From positions 141,553-205,552 of the forward strand of contig JAFUOJ010000009.1 in assembly GCA_017481945.1 (NCBI GenBank): DNA of 64,000 bases, given 5' to 3'. How positions within the stretch are numbered: the first letter of the stretch is position 1; each line of letters opens with the position of its first letter. The stretch is from Parabacteroides sp. Lineage in GTDB: Bacteria; Bacteroidota; Bacteroidia; Bacteroidales; Tannerellaceae. Shown here piece after piece: positions 36,612 through 45,262 of the stretch. Under the pieces are notes generated by a model. The model was given only the letters and a program-made list of their open reading frames with translations. It ran no database searches and was not told the DNA's origin. The position numbers and the translations under genes were made by a program.

Positions 36612-36625
36612 ACTTTTATACTACT

Positions 36626-37831
36626 ATGATACCTAAAATACACTTTTTTAATCCAGGACATGAAACTGCCATTCTACAAGGCATTGAAAATTATACTCCT
36701 CCAGCAAATGTACAGCGAATGATCAAAGAATTAGCTTACCTTCCTGTTTGGTATGCTGATCCTACTGATTATGTCTTCACTGAAGAAATAACCTCTCCTC
36801 GTTTTTTTTCTTTACAACCTAAAGAGTTAAAACCTTTTGCAACTCTTATTTCACATAATGAAATTATAAAGAAAGGTTATAAGTTACCACAAATGGAAGC
36901 TACTCCTTGGGGATTATCTCCACATAGCTACCATCTATTTAAAAGGCTCCAAAAAGAAGGGAACTTAGATCTATCTATACCTGAATGGAAAGATATCTAT
37001 ACCCAATTAACACACCGTAAAACAGCTGCAGACTGTTTAGAGAAAATTAGGGAATTATTACCTGATATGCCACAACCTGTTCCTCCTAAATTTTGCAACA
37101 AAATAAAAGATATTGAAAAATATTTAATTCTACAGAACGCACCATTCATATTGAAAACTCCATATTCCTCCTCTGGTAGAGGATTATATTGGTTGCCAGA
37201 GCGTAAATTAACAACTAAAGATCATACATGGATAGAAGGAGCAATAAAAAAACAAGGATGTGTCAGTATTGAATGTGCATTAGATAAACAACAAGATATA
37301 GCAATGGAGTTTTACTCCGATGGAAAAGGACACATTCAATATGAAGGACTCTCTTTATTCAGTGCAGGAGAAAAAGGGACTTATACAGGAAATATATTAG
37401 GCAGTCAAAAATATTTAGAAAGCCTTTTAAATGATGATTTAAAGGAACAACTCCAACAACTAAAAAAGACCATATCAGAAGCTCTTCGTCAAATATGTGG
37501 CTCCATTTATAAAGGTTATTTAGGTGTAGACATGTTAATCTACCAAAATAAAAACGGAGATTTTGCTATACACCCATGTATTGAAATAAACACACGTTAT
37601 ACCATGGGAATGGTAGCTTTACGTATTAGTCAAAAATATTTAGCCTCAAAAGCCCGAGGCGAAATGAGTATAACTTATGAAAGTAAACTTGGTGAAGCTT
37701 ATGCCCGTCACTGCTTTATGAAAAAAACCTATCCTCTTGAAATAGAAGATGGTAAAATTAAAGAAGGTTATCTTTCTTTATGCCCCGTAACAAAAGATAC
37801 TCGCTATAGAGCTTACATACTTGTCTATTAA
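36626..37831 (+). CDS. ATP-grasp-like protein of unknown function
   Basis: A 401-residue soluble protein. The segment FILKTPYSSSGRGLYWL (near residue 175) resembles the ATP-grasp nucleotide lid. HPCIEINTRYTMGMVAL (near 320) has the Glu-x-Asn metal-binding pair. The N-terminus MIPKIHFFNPGHETA is distinctive. This suggests an ATP-dependent carboxylate-amine or thiol ligase, but the substrate cannot be predicted. The gene is alone, followed by a terminator and tRNA-Pro. Confidence 0.68.
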   Translation: MIPKIHFFNPGHETAILQGIENYTPPANVQRMIKELAYLPVWYADPTDYVFTEEITSPRFFSLQPKELKPFATLISHNEIIKKGYKLPQMEATPWGLSPHSYHLFKRLQKEGNLDLSIPEWKDIYTQLTHRKTAADCLEKIRELLPDMPQPVPPKFCNKIKDIEKYLILQNAPFILKTPYSSSGRGLYWLPERKLTTKDHTWIEGAIKKQGCVSIECALDKQQDIAMEFYSDGKGHIQYEGLSLFSAGEKGTYTGNILGSQKYLESLLNDDLKEQLQQLKKTISEALRQICGSIYKGYLGVDMLIYQNKNGDFAIHPCIEINTRYTMGMVALRISQKYLASKARGEMSITYESKLGEAYARHCFMKKTYPLEIEDGKIKEGYLSLCPVTKDTRYRAYILVY

Positions 37832-37833
37832 CA

Positions 37834-37864
37834 AAAAAAGCTTGATATAAAATCAAGCTTTTTT
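37834..37864. terminator. Bidirectional terminator
   Basis: AAAAAAGCTTGAT (37834-37846) pairs perfectly with ATCAAGCTTTTTT (37852-37864) around a 5-nt loop, with a T run on either strand. It closes the 36626 gene on the plus strand and the tRNA-Pro transcript on the minus strand. Confidence 0.9.
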
Positions 37865-37865
37865 G

Positions 37866-37940
37866 TCGGGGTGACTGGATTCGAACCAGCGACCACACGC
37901 CCCCCAGACGCGTACTCTAACCGGGCTGAGCTACACCCCG
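37866..37940 (-). tRNA. tRNA-Pro (anticodon GGG)
   Basis: On the minus strand the acceptor stem CGGGGTG pairs with CACCCCG. The D arm starts TAGCTCAG, the T arm reads GGTTCGAATCC, and the discriminator is A. The anticodon stem CGCGT/GCGTG, with G-U pairs, encloses CTGGGGG, giving anticodon GGG. No CCA is encoded directly after the discriminator. The cloverleaf is complete at 75 nt. Confidence 0.93.
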
Positions 37941-37976
37941 TTTTTATTTAACGGGTGCAAAGGTATTATTTTCTCG

Positions 37977-39041
37977 CTATACTCCAAAACTTTCCCGATA
38001 AAAATCTAAAGACTCTATAATTTTTTCTTTACTTATCTGCTGATTTATGCGAACCTCACCCACCTGTGCTAACAATGTAAAATTTATAACACCTGCTTCG
38101 TTCTTCTTATCATGAGTCATCAGTTCATATAAAGTATCATAATCCTTACAGTCAAAAACAAACGGTGAATAATATTCTTTTAAATAATAAACCACCTGAC
38201 TTAATTTTTCCATTGGAAAACTACAAACTTTATGGGATAGATACAATTCACTGACAATTCCAGCAGCTACAGCATGCCCATGCAATAAAGGTTTTCCCTT
38301 TTTAAAAGATAAACTTTCATAAGCATGACCTATTGTATGACCAAAATTTAAGGCTTTTCTAATTCCATGCTCCTTAGGATCTTCCTCTACGATACGTTCT
38401 TTTACTGCAACAGACTGCGCTACCATTCGATTCAAGAAGCTATAATCTATCCGTGCATCTAAATCAAATAGGAAAACAGAAGCATAGATGTCCATAGAAC
38501 TAATCAATGCATGTTTAACCATTTCTGCATAACCAGACAATAGATTATCTCGATCTAATGTTTTTAAAAACTCACAATCAATAAACACACATTCTGGAGG
38601 ATAAAAAGCCCCAACCTCATTCTTTAGTCCATTGAAATTAACTCCCGTTTTTCCTCCAACTGCAGCATCAACCGAAGCCATCAATGTCGTTGGGATATTC
38701 ACTGTTCGTATACCTCTCTTAAAAGTAGCTCCAGCAAAACCTCCCATGTCTGTAATCATTCCTCCACCCAAATTGACTAATAAGGAATTTCGAGACGCTC
38801 CTTCGTTAGAAAGATACGACCAAATAGAGGCAACCTGCTCAATATTTTTGTTTGTATCACCGGCTTGAACTGTAATAACAGGAGCATTTTGAAATGCAGG
38901 GATATCCTTAACCAAAGGGTAACATTTTTCCTGTGTATTTGTATCTGTTAGTATAAACAACTTATCATAATCAAGAAGAGACAGGAATTTTTGTAATTCC
39001 TGTCTCATATCATTGCAAATAACCACTTTCTGTTTCGTCAT
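37977..39041 (-). CDS. aroB: 3-dehydroquinate synthase
   Basis: A 354-residue enzyme of the shikimate pathway that cyclises DAHP to 3-dehydroquinate with NAD and a divalent metal. Signatures: GGGMITDMGGFAGATFKRGI (near 90), PTTLMASVDAAVGGKTGVNF (near 120), and the metal-binding LNFGHTIGHAYE (near 245). Standard length. It is 12 nt from the alaS stop and probably co-transcribed with it. Confidence 0.96.
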   Translation of the reverse strand: MTKQKVVICNDMRQELQKFLSLLDYDKLFILTDTNTQEKCYPLVKDIPAFQNAPVITVQAGDTNKNIEQVASIWSYLSNEGASRNSLLVNLGGGMITDMGGFAGATFKRGIRTVNIPTTLMASVDAAVGGKTGVNFNGLKNEVGAFYPPECVFIDCEFLKTLDRDNLLSGYAEMVKHALISSMDIYASVFLFDLDARIDYSFLNRMVAQSVAVKERIVEEDPKEHGIRKALNFGHTIGHAYESLSFKKGKPLLHGHAVAAGIVSELYLSHKVCSFPMEKLSQVVYYLKEYYSPFVFDCKDYDTLYELMTHDKKNEAGVINFTLLAQVGEVRINQQISKEKIIESLDFYRESFGV

Positions 39042-39053
39042 ACTTTCTGTTTT

Positions 39054-41675
39054 TTATACGGCTCCTATAAGCTCTTTCATTATTCCTAAAGCAATTGCCA
39101 TTCCATTCAGATTTTTACCTCCTGCAGTCGCAAAATGAGGTTGGCCACCACCGCCACCTTGAATATGTTTAGCTGCTTCCTTCACAATCTTACCAGCATG
39201 TAAACCATCTTTTACCAAATCATCACTCAACATTATCATCAATGTACATTTAGCACTATCTGCAATAGCAGCCACAAATGCAAAACTACCTTCTGTCTCA
39301 GCTTTGATCTGGAAAGCCACATTTTTCATAGCATCTGGGTTACCCTTACCAATAAATTGCATAACCTTTATACCCTTCACCACAGTTGCCTCATTGATGA
39401 TTTCCTCTTTCAAACGCATTGCTTTTTCACGGATATAGTCCTCAATTTGTTTCTTCATATCCGCATTCTCTTCAATGGATTTCTTCATTGCTTGCGCCAG
39501 ATTAGGAATATTGTTCATCAAAGAGCGTAATTCACTAATCAAATCTTGTTGTGCATAGTACATCTGATCTGCTCCCTCAGCCGTAACAGCTTCAATACGA
39601 CGAACACCTGCGGCAATAGAACTTTCACCAATCACACGTAATGAGCCGATCATACCTGTAGCAGGGATATGCGTACCACCACACAATTCTATAGAGTTCG
39701 CATACTTAACCACACGTACTTCATCTCCATATTTTTCACCGAACAAGGCCATAGCACCTAAAGCTTTTGCCTCTTCAATCGGCATATTACGATGTTCTTC
39801 TAATGGAATATTCTTTCGTATTCTCTGGTTCACTAAAACCTCTACTTTACGTAGCTCTTCATTTGTCACTTTCTGGAAGTGTGAGAAGTCAAATCGTAAA
39901 GACTCCGGTGACACATAAGATCCTTTCTGTTCAACATGTGTACCCAATACTTCACGTAAAGCTTCATGTAACAAGTGCGTTGCAGAGTGATTACATTCAC
40001 ACTGAATACGTTTTTTCTCATTTATCTTAGCTGTAAATGTCACTGTTACATCAGCAGGTAACTTTGTAACCAAATGAACAGGTAAATTATTTTCACGCTT
40101 TGTATCAATAATATCAATTGTTTCATCTTCTGCAATCAACCAGCCAGTATCACCAACCTGACCACCCATTTCTGCATAAAAAGGAGTCTGATCTAAAACA
40201 ACTTGATATAATACTTTATTCTTTTGTTTAATCTGACGGTAGCGTAAAATTTCTGTCTCGCACTCAAACAAATCATAGCCGACAAACTTACATTCACCTT
40301 CTTTTAATACGATCCAGTCTCCTGTTTCAATAGCAGCAGCATTACGAGCACGTTCCTTTTGCTTCTGCATTTCAACATTAAACTCATCAATATTAGCTTC
40401 CATCCCATTTTCACGCAAAATCAATTCAGTCAAGTCCAATGGGAATCCGTATGTATCATATAAAGTAAAAGCGTCTACCCCACTAATAACGGTCTTTCCT
40501 GCAGCTTTTGTTTCTTCCATCTTTTTATCTAACAGACGGATACCTGTTTCCAAAGTACGTAAGAAAGACTCTTCCTCTTCTTTGATTACTTTTTCAATTA
40601 AAGTCTTTTGAGCGATCAATTCCGGATAAGCATCTCCCATCGTTTCGATTAAAACCGGTAATAACTTATACATAAATGATTCTTTACGATCCAAGAATGT
40701 ATAACCATAACGAACAGCACGACGTAAAATACGGCGAATAACATATCCCGCTTTTGCGTTTGAAGGTAACTGACCATCTGTGATTGCAAATGCTATAGTA
40801 CGAATATGGTCTGCGATTACACGCATTGCAATATCCTTTTGCTTATCTACCCCATACGTAGTACCAGCCATATCAGCAATTACCTTAATAATTGGCTGGA
40901 ACACATCTGTATCGTAGTTAGATGTTTTACCTTGTAATGCCATACAAAGACGTTCAAATCCCATACCTGTATCTATTACGCGAGCAGGTAATGATTCTAA
41001 TGAATTGTCCGCCTTGCGATTATATTGCATGAATACCAAATTCCAGATCTCAATTACTTGCGGATGATCTTTATTTACCATTTCTTGTCCCGGAACCTTA
41101 GCACGTTCTTCTTCAGAACGAAGGTCAATATGAATTTCTGAACAAGGGCCACAGGGACCTGTATCCCCCATTTCCCAGAAATTATCATGTTTATTACCAT
41201 TTATAATATGGTCTTTCGGCAAATATTTTTCCCAATAACCGGCTGCTTCATCATCTCGAGAAAGTCCTTCTGCCGGACTACCTTCGAATACCGTTGCATA
41301 TAAACGTTCGGGATTTAATTTCAAAACATCAACTAAATACTCCCATGCCCAACTAATCGCCTCTTGTTTAAAATAGTCTCCAAACGACCAGTTACCTAAC
41401 ATTTCAAACATAGTATGGTGATAAGTATCATGTCCAACCTCTTCCAGGTCATTGTGTTTACCACTTACACGAAGACATTTCTGTGAATCTGCTACACGTG
41501 GATACTTACGAGGAACATTTCCCAAAATTATATCTTTAAACTGGTTCATACCTGCATTAGTAAACATCAATGTAGGGTCACCTTTCACTACCATCGGAGC
41601 AGAAGGCACAATCTGGTGCTGTTTGGAAGCGAAGAAGTCTTTGAATGATTCACGAATCTCTTTTGCTGTCAACAT
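39054..41675 (-). CDS. alaS: Alanyl-tRNA synthetase
   Basis: An 873-residue class II synthetase. N-terminal catalytic domain ([20 protein letters not shown]; motif 2 with [20 protein letters not shown]). The editing domain has the zinc ligands [12 protein letters not shown] and [10 protein letters not shown] (near 675). The C-terminal C-Ala domain ends with the glycine-rich [15 protein letters not shown]. Length is normal. Divergently oriented from the M23 peptidase gene. Confidence 0.98.
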   Translation of the reverse strand: MLTAKEIRESFKDFFASKQHQIVPSAPMVVKGDPTLMFTNAGMNQFKDIILGNVPRKYPRVADSQKCLRVSGKHNDLEEVGHDTYHHTMFEMLGNWSFGDYFKQEAISWAWEYLVDVLKLNPERLYATVFEGSPAEGLSRDDEAAGYWEKYLPKDHIINGNKHDNFWEMGDTGPCGPCSEIHIDLRSEEERAKVPGQEMVNKDHPQVIEIWNLVFMQYNRKADNSLESLPARVIDTGMGFERLCMALQGKTSNYDTDVFQPIIKVIADMAGTTYGVDKQKDIAMRVIADHIRTIAFAITDGQLPSNAKAGYVIRRILRRAVRYGYTFLDRKESFMYKLLPVLIETMGDAYPELIAQKTLIEKVIKEEEESFLRTLETGIRLLDKKMEETKAAGKTVISGVDAFTLYDTYGFPLDLTELILRENGMEANIDEFNVEMQKQKERARNAAAIETGDWIVLKEGECKFVGYDLFECETEILRYRQIKQKNKVLYQVVLDQTPFYAEMGGQVGDTGWLIAEDETIDIIDTKRENNLPVHLVTKLPADVTVTFTAKINEKKRIQCECNHSATHLLHEALREVLGTHVEQKGSYVSPESLRFDFSHFQKVTNEELRKVEVLVNQRIRKNIPLEEHRNMPIEEAKALGAMALFGEKYGDEVRVVKYANSIELCGGTHIPATGMIGSLRVIGESSIAAGVRRIEAVTAEGADQMYYAQQDLISELRSLMNNIPNLAQAMKKSIEENADMKKQIEDYIREKAMRLKEEIINEATVVKGIKVMQFIGKGNPDAMKNVAFQIKAETEGSFAFVAAIADSAKCTLMIMLSDDLVKDGLHAGKIVKEAAKHIQGGGGGQPHFATAGGKNLNGMAIALGIMKELIGAV

Positions 41676-41713
41676 AATCTATTATATAGTCTCGTTAATA
41701 TTCTGAAAAACAA

Positions 41714-41744
41714 TTTGCAAAAGTACAGTAAATTATTATTTTTG
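41714..41744 (+). promoter_or_regulatory. Divergent promoters between alaS and the M23 peptidase gene
   Basis: On the plus strand TTTG (41714-41717) and TATTTTTG (41737-41744) are spaced by 19 nt, a perfect consensus promoter with a start near 41751, 20 nt before the M23 gene. On the minus strand TACTTTTG (41718-41725) is a perfect -7 word for alaS, but its -33 is poor. The two promoters overlap, so the polymerases would compete. Confidence 0.72.
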
Positions 41745-41770
41745 CACATATTCAAGCAAGAAAATATTTG

Positions 41771-42754
41771 ATGAAACTATTCAAAAACAGAAAAACATAT
41801 TACTTATATAATCCTAACACTCTCAATTATGAACGTGTTTATCCTTCTGCTAAAGATCGCTTTTTAGGATTACTCAGACACCTCAGTATCGGTATCATAA
41901 TTGGAGTGGGTGTCTTTTTTCTTTTATCGAGTATATATGATTCTCCAATTGAATCTCTTTTAAAAAAAGAAAACAAGCTATTACAAACGCAATATGAGGT
42001 TCTTTCTTTACGTCTGAATGAAGCATTAGAAGTTCTTAGCGACATACAACAACGGGATGAGAACCTATACCGAACTATATTCCAAGCAGAATCTATCCCC
42101 GAATCAGTTCGTAAATCTGGCTTTGGCGGCTCCAATCGTTATGAACATTTGATGAGTCTTTCTAATCCGGAATTAGTGGTTAATACGACACAAAAGATGG
42201 ATATGCTAAGCAAACAACTTTACGTACAGTCCAACTCTTTAGAGGAGCTCATTTCTTTAGGGAAAACTCAAGACGAACGAAACAAATGTATTCCAGCCAT
42301 TCAACCCATTGCTAATAAAGATTTAAAACGTACAGCTTCTGGATATGGTATGCGTATTGATCCTATTTACCGTACGCCACGTTTCCATTCCGGAATGGAC
42401 TTCTCTGCCAAAGTAGGAACAGATGTTTATGCAACAGGAGATGGCGTTGTTACTTTCGCTGCTTGGAAACAGGGATACGGAAACTGTTTAATGATTGACC
42501 ACGGATATGGATATCAAACCCTTTACGGTCATCTTAGCAAGTACAAAGCCCGTGTCGGACAGCGAGTAAAACGAGGCGAAGTGATCGGACAAGTAGGAAA
42601 TACGGGGAAATCAACCGGACCACACCTTCACTATGAAGTAATCGTTCGAGGCAGATACGATAATCCATCCAAATATTACTACATGGATTTAACACCAGAA
42701 GAATACGACCGAATGATACAAATTGCGGAAAATCACGGTCAGGTTATGGATTAA
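41771..42754 (+). CDS. M23 family metallopeptidase with N-terminal membrane anchor
   Basis: A 327-residue LytM-type peptidase. One membrane helix (about residues 36-56, HLSIGIIIGVGVFFLLSSI) is followed by a coiled coil (60-180) and then the M23 domain. The zinc ligands are in FHSGMDFS (HxxxD) and HLHYEV, with the central His in DHGYGYQTLYGHL. It is predicted to cleave peptidoglycan cross-links, or to be a divisome/elongation cofactor. The start is the ATG at 41771, directly after a strong promoter; a TTG one codon before is not needed. Confidence 0.92.
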   Translation: MKLFKNRKTYYLYNPNTLNYERVYPSAKDRFLGLLRHLSIGIIIGVGVFFLLSSIYDSPIESLLKKENKLLQTQYEVLSLRLNEALEVLSDIQQRDENLYRTIFQAESIPESVRKSGFGGSNRYEHLMSLSNPELVVNTTQKMDMLSKQLYVQSNSLEELISLGKTQDERNKCIPAIQPIANKDLKRTASGYGMRIDPIYRTPRFHSGMDFSAKVGTDVYATGDGVVTFAAWKQGYGNCLMIDHGYGYQTLYGHLSKYKARVGQRVKRGEVIGQVGNTGKSTGPHLHYEVIVRGRYDNPSKYYYMDLTPEEYDRMIQIAENHGQVMD

Positions 42755-42769
42755 ATAGAGTTTAACACA

Positions 42770-43126
42770 ATGGCATTAAATAAAGATAAAAAGCTGAAAC
42801 TCTATTTTTCCATTAGTGAAGTAGCACAGATGTTTGATGTGAATGAATCAACATTACGTTTTTGGGAAAAAGAGTTTAATCAAATACGTCCCCGTAAAAC
42901 AGGTAAAGGAACACGGTTTTATCGCCAAGAAGACATTGACATAATCCGATTAATATACCATTTAGTGAAAGAACGTGGTATGACCTTAGAAGGAGCACGT
43001 AAGAAATTAAAAGAGAATCCAGAGACTACAGTTCGTCATGAAGAAATAGTAAATCGGTTGAAACAAATCAAAGATGAGTTGTTAGATTTAAAAGAAGCTT
43101 TTGACGCATTAGATACTGCCAGATAA
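42770..43126 (+). CDS. MerR-family transcriptional regulator
   Basis: A 118-residue DNA-binding protein. The winged helix-turn-helix is YFSISEVAQMFDVNESTLRF then WEKEFNQIRP (residues 13-45). A helical dimerisation arm follows (ERGMTLEGARKKLKEN, DELLDLKEAFDALD). It is short and lacks an effector-binding domain. Sixteen nt after the M23 gene, so probably in its operon, an arrangement I believe is common in Bacteroidales. Its targets are unknown. Confidence 0.9.
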   Translation: MALNKDKKLKLYFSISEVAQMFDVNESTLRFWEKEFNQIRPRKTGKGTRFYRQEDIDIIRLIYHLVKERGMTLEGARKKLKENPETTVRHEEIVNRLKQIKDELLDLKEAFDALDTAR

Positions 43127-43212
43127 GTATTTTACCGAAAACAAACATCTATAATTTTAGCTTGTTACATCGGAAAATCGTACCTTCGCAAGCAATTTAA
43201 TAAGATATTAAT

Positions 43213-43608
43213 ATGGAAATTACAGGGAAAATTATTGCAGTACTACCTGAACAAGGAGGTATTAGCAGAAATGGAAATGAATGGAAAAAGCAGGAATACG
43301 TATTAGAAACACATGATCAATATCCAAGAAAAGTCTGCTTTCAAATATTTGGTGCAGACCGAATTGCCCAAGCAGCAATACAGCCGGGTGAAGAATTAAT
43401 CGTTTATTTCGACATCGATAGCCGCGAATATCAGGGACGTTGGTTTACAAATATCAGTGCATGGAAAGTAGAACGCCCAATGGCAGCAACACCTCAGTCA
43501 GCTCCGGGTATGATTACTCCTGAGAATGTAATGCCTTCCGCAGCTCCAACCATGCAGTCTGCACCTGATTTTGGTCCTGCAAATCCTATTGATGATCTAC
43601 CTTTCTGA
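43213..43608 (+). CDS. DUF3127 protein (single-strand-binding-like OB fold)
   Basis: A 131-residue protein. The N-terminal 85 residues (GKIIAVLPEQGGISRNGNEW; YVLETHDQYPRKVCFQIFG; WFTNISAWKVER) match the DUF3127 family, which has an SSB-like OB fold. The tail is Pro, Ala and Met rich and ends acidic (PANPIDDLPF), like the C-terminal tip of SSB proteins that recruits partners. This supports a role in DNA handling, but it is not the main SSB. A weak promoter (TTTA at 43156, TACCTTCG at 43181, 21-nt spacing) lies upstream. Confidence 0.85.
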   Translation: MEITGKIIAVLPEQGGISRNGNEWKKQEYVLETHDQYPRKVCFQIFGADRIAQAAIQPGEELIVYFDIDSREYQGRWFTNISAWKVERPMAATPQSAPGMITPENVMPSAAPTMQSAPDFGPANPIDDLPF

Positions 43609-43609
43609 T

Positions 43610-44563
43610 ATGGATATAGTTTTATTAATTGGAGGACTACTTTTAATACTGATCGGAGCAAATGCTTTGACAGATGGAGCCGCAGCTGTCGCCAAGCGAT
43701 TCCATATATCCAGTTTAGTCATCGGATTAACCATTGTTGCTTTTGGCACATCAGCCCCCGAACTGACGGTGAGTGTAGTATCCGCATTAAAGGGGAATGC
43801 CGATATGGCAATTGGTAATGTTGTCGGAAGTAACATCTTCAATGCCTTGATGATTGTAGGATGTACTGCTGTTATTGTTCCAATCAGTGTAACAAAGGGT
43901 ACGTTAAGTAAAGAAATACCACTGTGTATACTCTCTTCTCTCGTATTACTCATCTGTGCAAATGACGTCCTAATCGACAAAGCCACAGAGAATACTATCA
44001 GCGGAAGCGATGGCTTACTTCTTTTATGCTTCTTCTTAATTTTCTTAGGATACACATTCGCCATTGCTCATAACGGAAGCGGAGAAGGCGAGTCTGAGAT
44101 TAAGGATATGCCTATCTGGAAATCCTCCTTATTTATCATAGGAGGTTTAGCCGGATTAATTTACGGCGGACAGTTCTTTGTTGACGGAGCCTCTGGCATT
44201 GCCCGTAGCTTAGGAGTCAGCGAATCCATCATCGGCTTAACATTAGTTGCAGGGGGTACTTCTCTTCCGGAATTAGCCACTTCTGTTGTCGCAGCTCTGA
44301 AAAAAAATCCTGAGATGGCTATCGGGAATGTGATAGGTTCCAACCTTTTCAACCTGTTCTTCGTCTTAGGATGTAGTGCAACGATAAGTCCACTGGGTAT
44401 GCAAGGTATCACCAATATGGACCTTGGAGTCCTAATCGGATCTAGTATATTACTTTATATTTTTGGATGGTTCTTTAAAACACGGACAATAACAAGGATA
44501 GAAGGTATTGTCATGATTGCTTGTTACGTAGGCTATACTGCCTATCTAATTTCTCTATCTTAA
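43610..44563 (+). CDS. CaCA-family calcium/sodium antiporter (YrbG type)
   Basis: A 317-residue membrane protein with ten helices and two inverted alpha-repeats. The repeats are GTSAPELTVSVVSALKGNAD with NVVGSNIFNALMIVG (near 45-85) and GGTSLPELATSVVAALKKNP with NVIGSNLFNLFFVLG (near 215-255). The Glu of PEL in each repeat is the ion ligand. The ATG at 43610 is 1 nt after the DUF3127 stop (TGATATG), so the genes are coupled. Confidence 0.93.
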   Translation: MDIVLLIGGLLLILIGANALTDGAAAVAKRFHISSLVIGLTIVAFGTSAPELTVSVVSALKGNADMAIGNVVGSNIFNALMIVGCTAVIVPISVTKGTLSKEIPLCILSSLVLLICANDVLIDKATENTISGSDGLLLLCFFLIFLGYTFAIAHNGSGEGESEIKDMPIWKSSLFIIGGLAGLIYGGQFFVDGASGIARSLGVSESIIGLTLVAGGTSLPELATSVVAALKKNPEMAIGNVIGSNLFNLFFVLGCSATISPLGMQGITNMDLGVLIGSSILLYIFGWFFKTRTITRIEGIVMIACYVGYTAYLISLS

Positions 44564-44601
44564 AATCAAGTTCCTCTTACATTTTAAATCATATAGAGAT
44601 T

Positions 44602-44916
44602 ATGAGTAGGATACCTAAACAAATGTTAGAATACAGTGCCTTTCTGAAGAAACTTAAAAGCACCGTTGAGCTACAAAAGATGACAGCCCAAGAACGTTTG
44701 ATTTATGAACTACAGATCGGAGCTGAACGAGATTTTTATATCTGTTGGGACGAACAATACGAAAAAGGAGTCGAAAAAGGAATTGAGGAAGGGGAAGCTA
44801 ACGGGAAAGCAAAAGAGCAACGGCTCATTGCGACCAATCTTAAAAAGAGTGGTATTGACCTGCAAACCATCGTTTCCTGCACAGGTTTATCTTTAGAAGA
44901 GGTAGAGAAGCTGTAA
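44602..44916 (+). pseudogene. C-terminal fragment of a PD-(D/E)XK (Rpn-type) transposase family protein
   Basis: A 104-residue reading frame (MSRIPKQMLEYSAFLKKLKS) resembles only the C-terminal tail of Rpn/PD-(D/E)XK nuclease family transposases of Bacteroidales. The features are ERDFYICWDEQYEKGVEKG, a Gly/Glu/Lys-rich stretch, and an ending like IVSCTGLSLEEVEKL. The catalytic nuclease domain (about 200 residues) is missing. It may be a remnant, or a short independent protein. It marks the left edge of the accessory island. Confidence 0.65.
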
Positions 44917-44944
44917 CTCTTTAGAGTTTAACTTATAAAAAGAA

Positions 44945-44980
44945 GCGAATAATCGGATTGGATTCAATCCGGTTATTCGC
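44945..44980 (+). terminator. Hairpin terminator
   Basis: GCGAATAA-T-CGGATTG (44945-44960) pairs with CAATCCG-G-TTATTCGC (44965-44980), 15 pairs with one internal mismatch and a 4-nt loop. It is followed by TTTCTTGTTT. It follows the Rpn fragment by 28 nt. Confidence 0.85.
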
Positions 44981-45021
44981 TTTCTTGTTTCGTACAATCA
45001 GGACTGCTGGATGTACTTTTC

Positions 45022-45190
45022 AATACCCCACAAGGTATCGAGTCAATACCTTATAAGGTATCGGTTCAATACCCGGTAAGGTATTACGCTAATACCCTAT
45101 AAGGTATCGACCTAATACCTTACCGGGTATTCGTGTAATAACTTATCGGTTATCGAGTCAATAACTGGTAAGTTATTGGAGTAATAAATA
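45022..45190. repeat. Seven tandem 23-bp hairpin repeats
   Basis: Units start at 45022, 45045, 45068, 45091, 45114, 45137 and 45160, an exact 23-bp period, with a trailing partial unit at 45183. Each unit is a short palindrome: AATACC...GGTAT in units 1-5, and AATAAC...GTTAT in units 6-7. The change CC to AC on the left arm is matched by GG to GT on the right arm, so pairing is conserved. The 6-bp spacer between palindromes (CGAGTC, CGGTTC, ACGCT...) varies. The function is unknown: hairpin array in RNA, or a series of protein-binding sites. Confidence 0.9.
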
Positions 45191-45210
45191 AGGGGAGATT
45201 AAGACATAAA

Positions 45211-45239
45211 AAAACCGTCCCTCTTGGAAGGACGGTTTT
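45211..45239 (-). terminator. Terminator of the fimbrial operon
   Basis: AAAACCGTCC (45211-45220) pairs perfectly with GGACGGTTTT (45230-45239) with a 9-nt loop. A run of A on the plus strand gives a T run on the minus strand. It is 24 nt downstream of the fimbrillin-like gene stop. Confidence 0.9.
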
Positions 45240-45262
45240 CTTTATATAAGTAGAATCTTATT

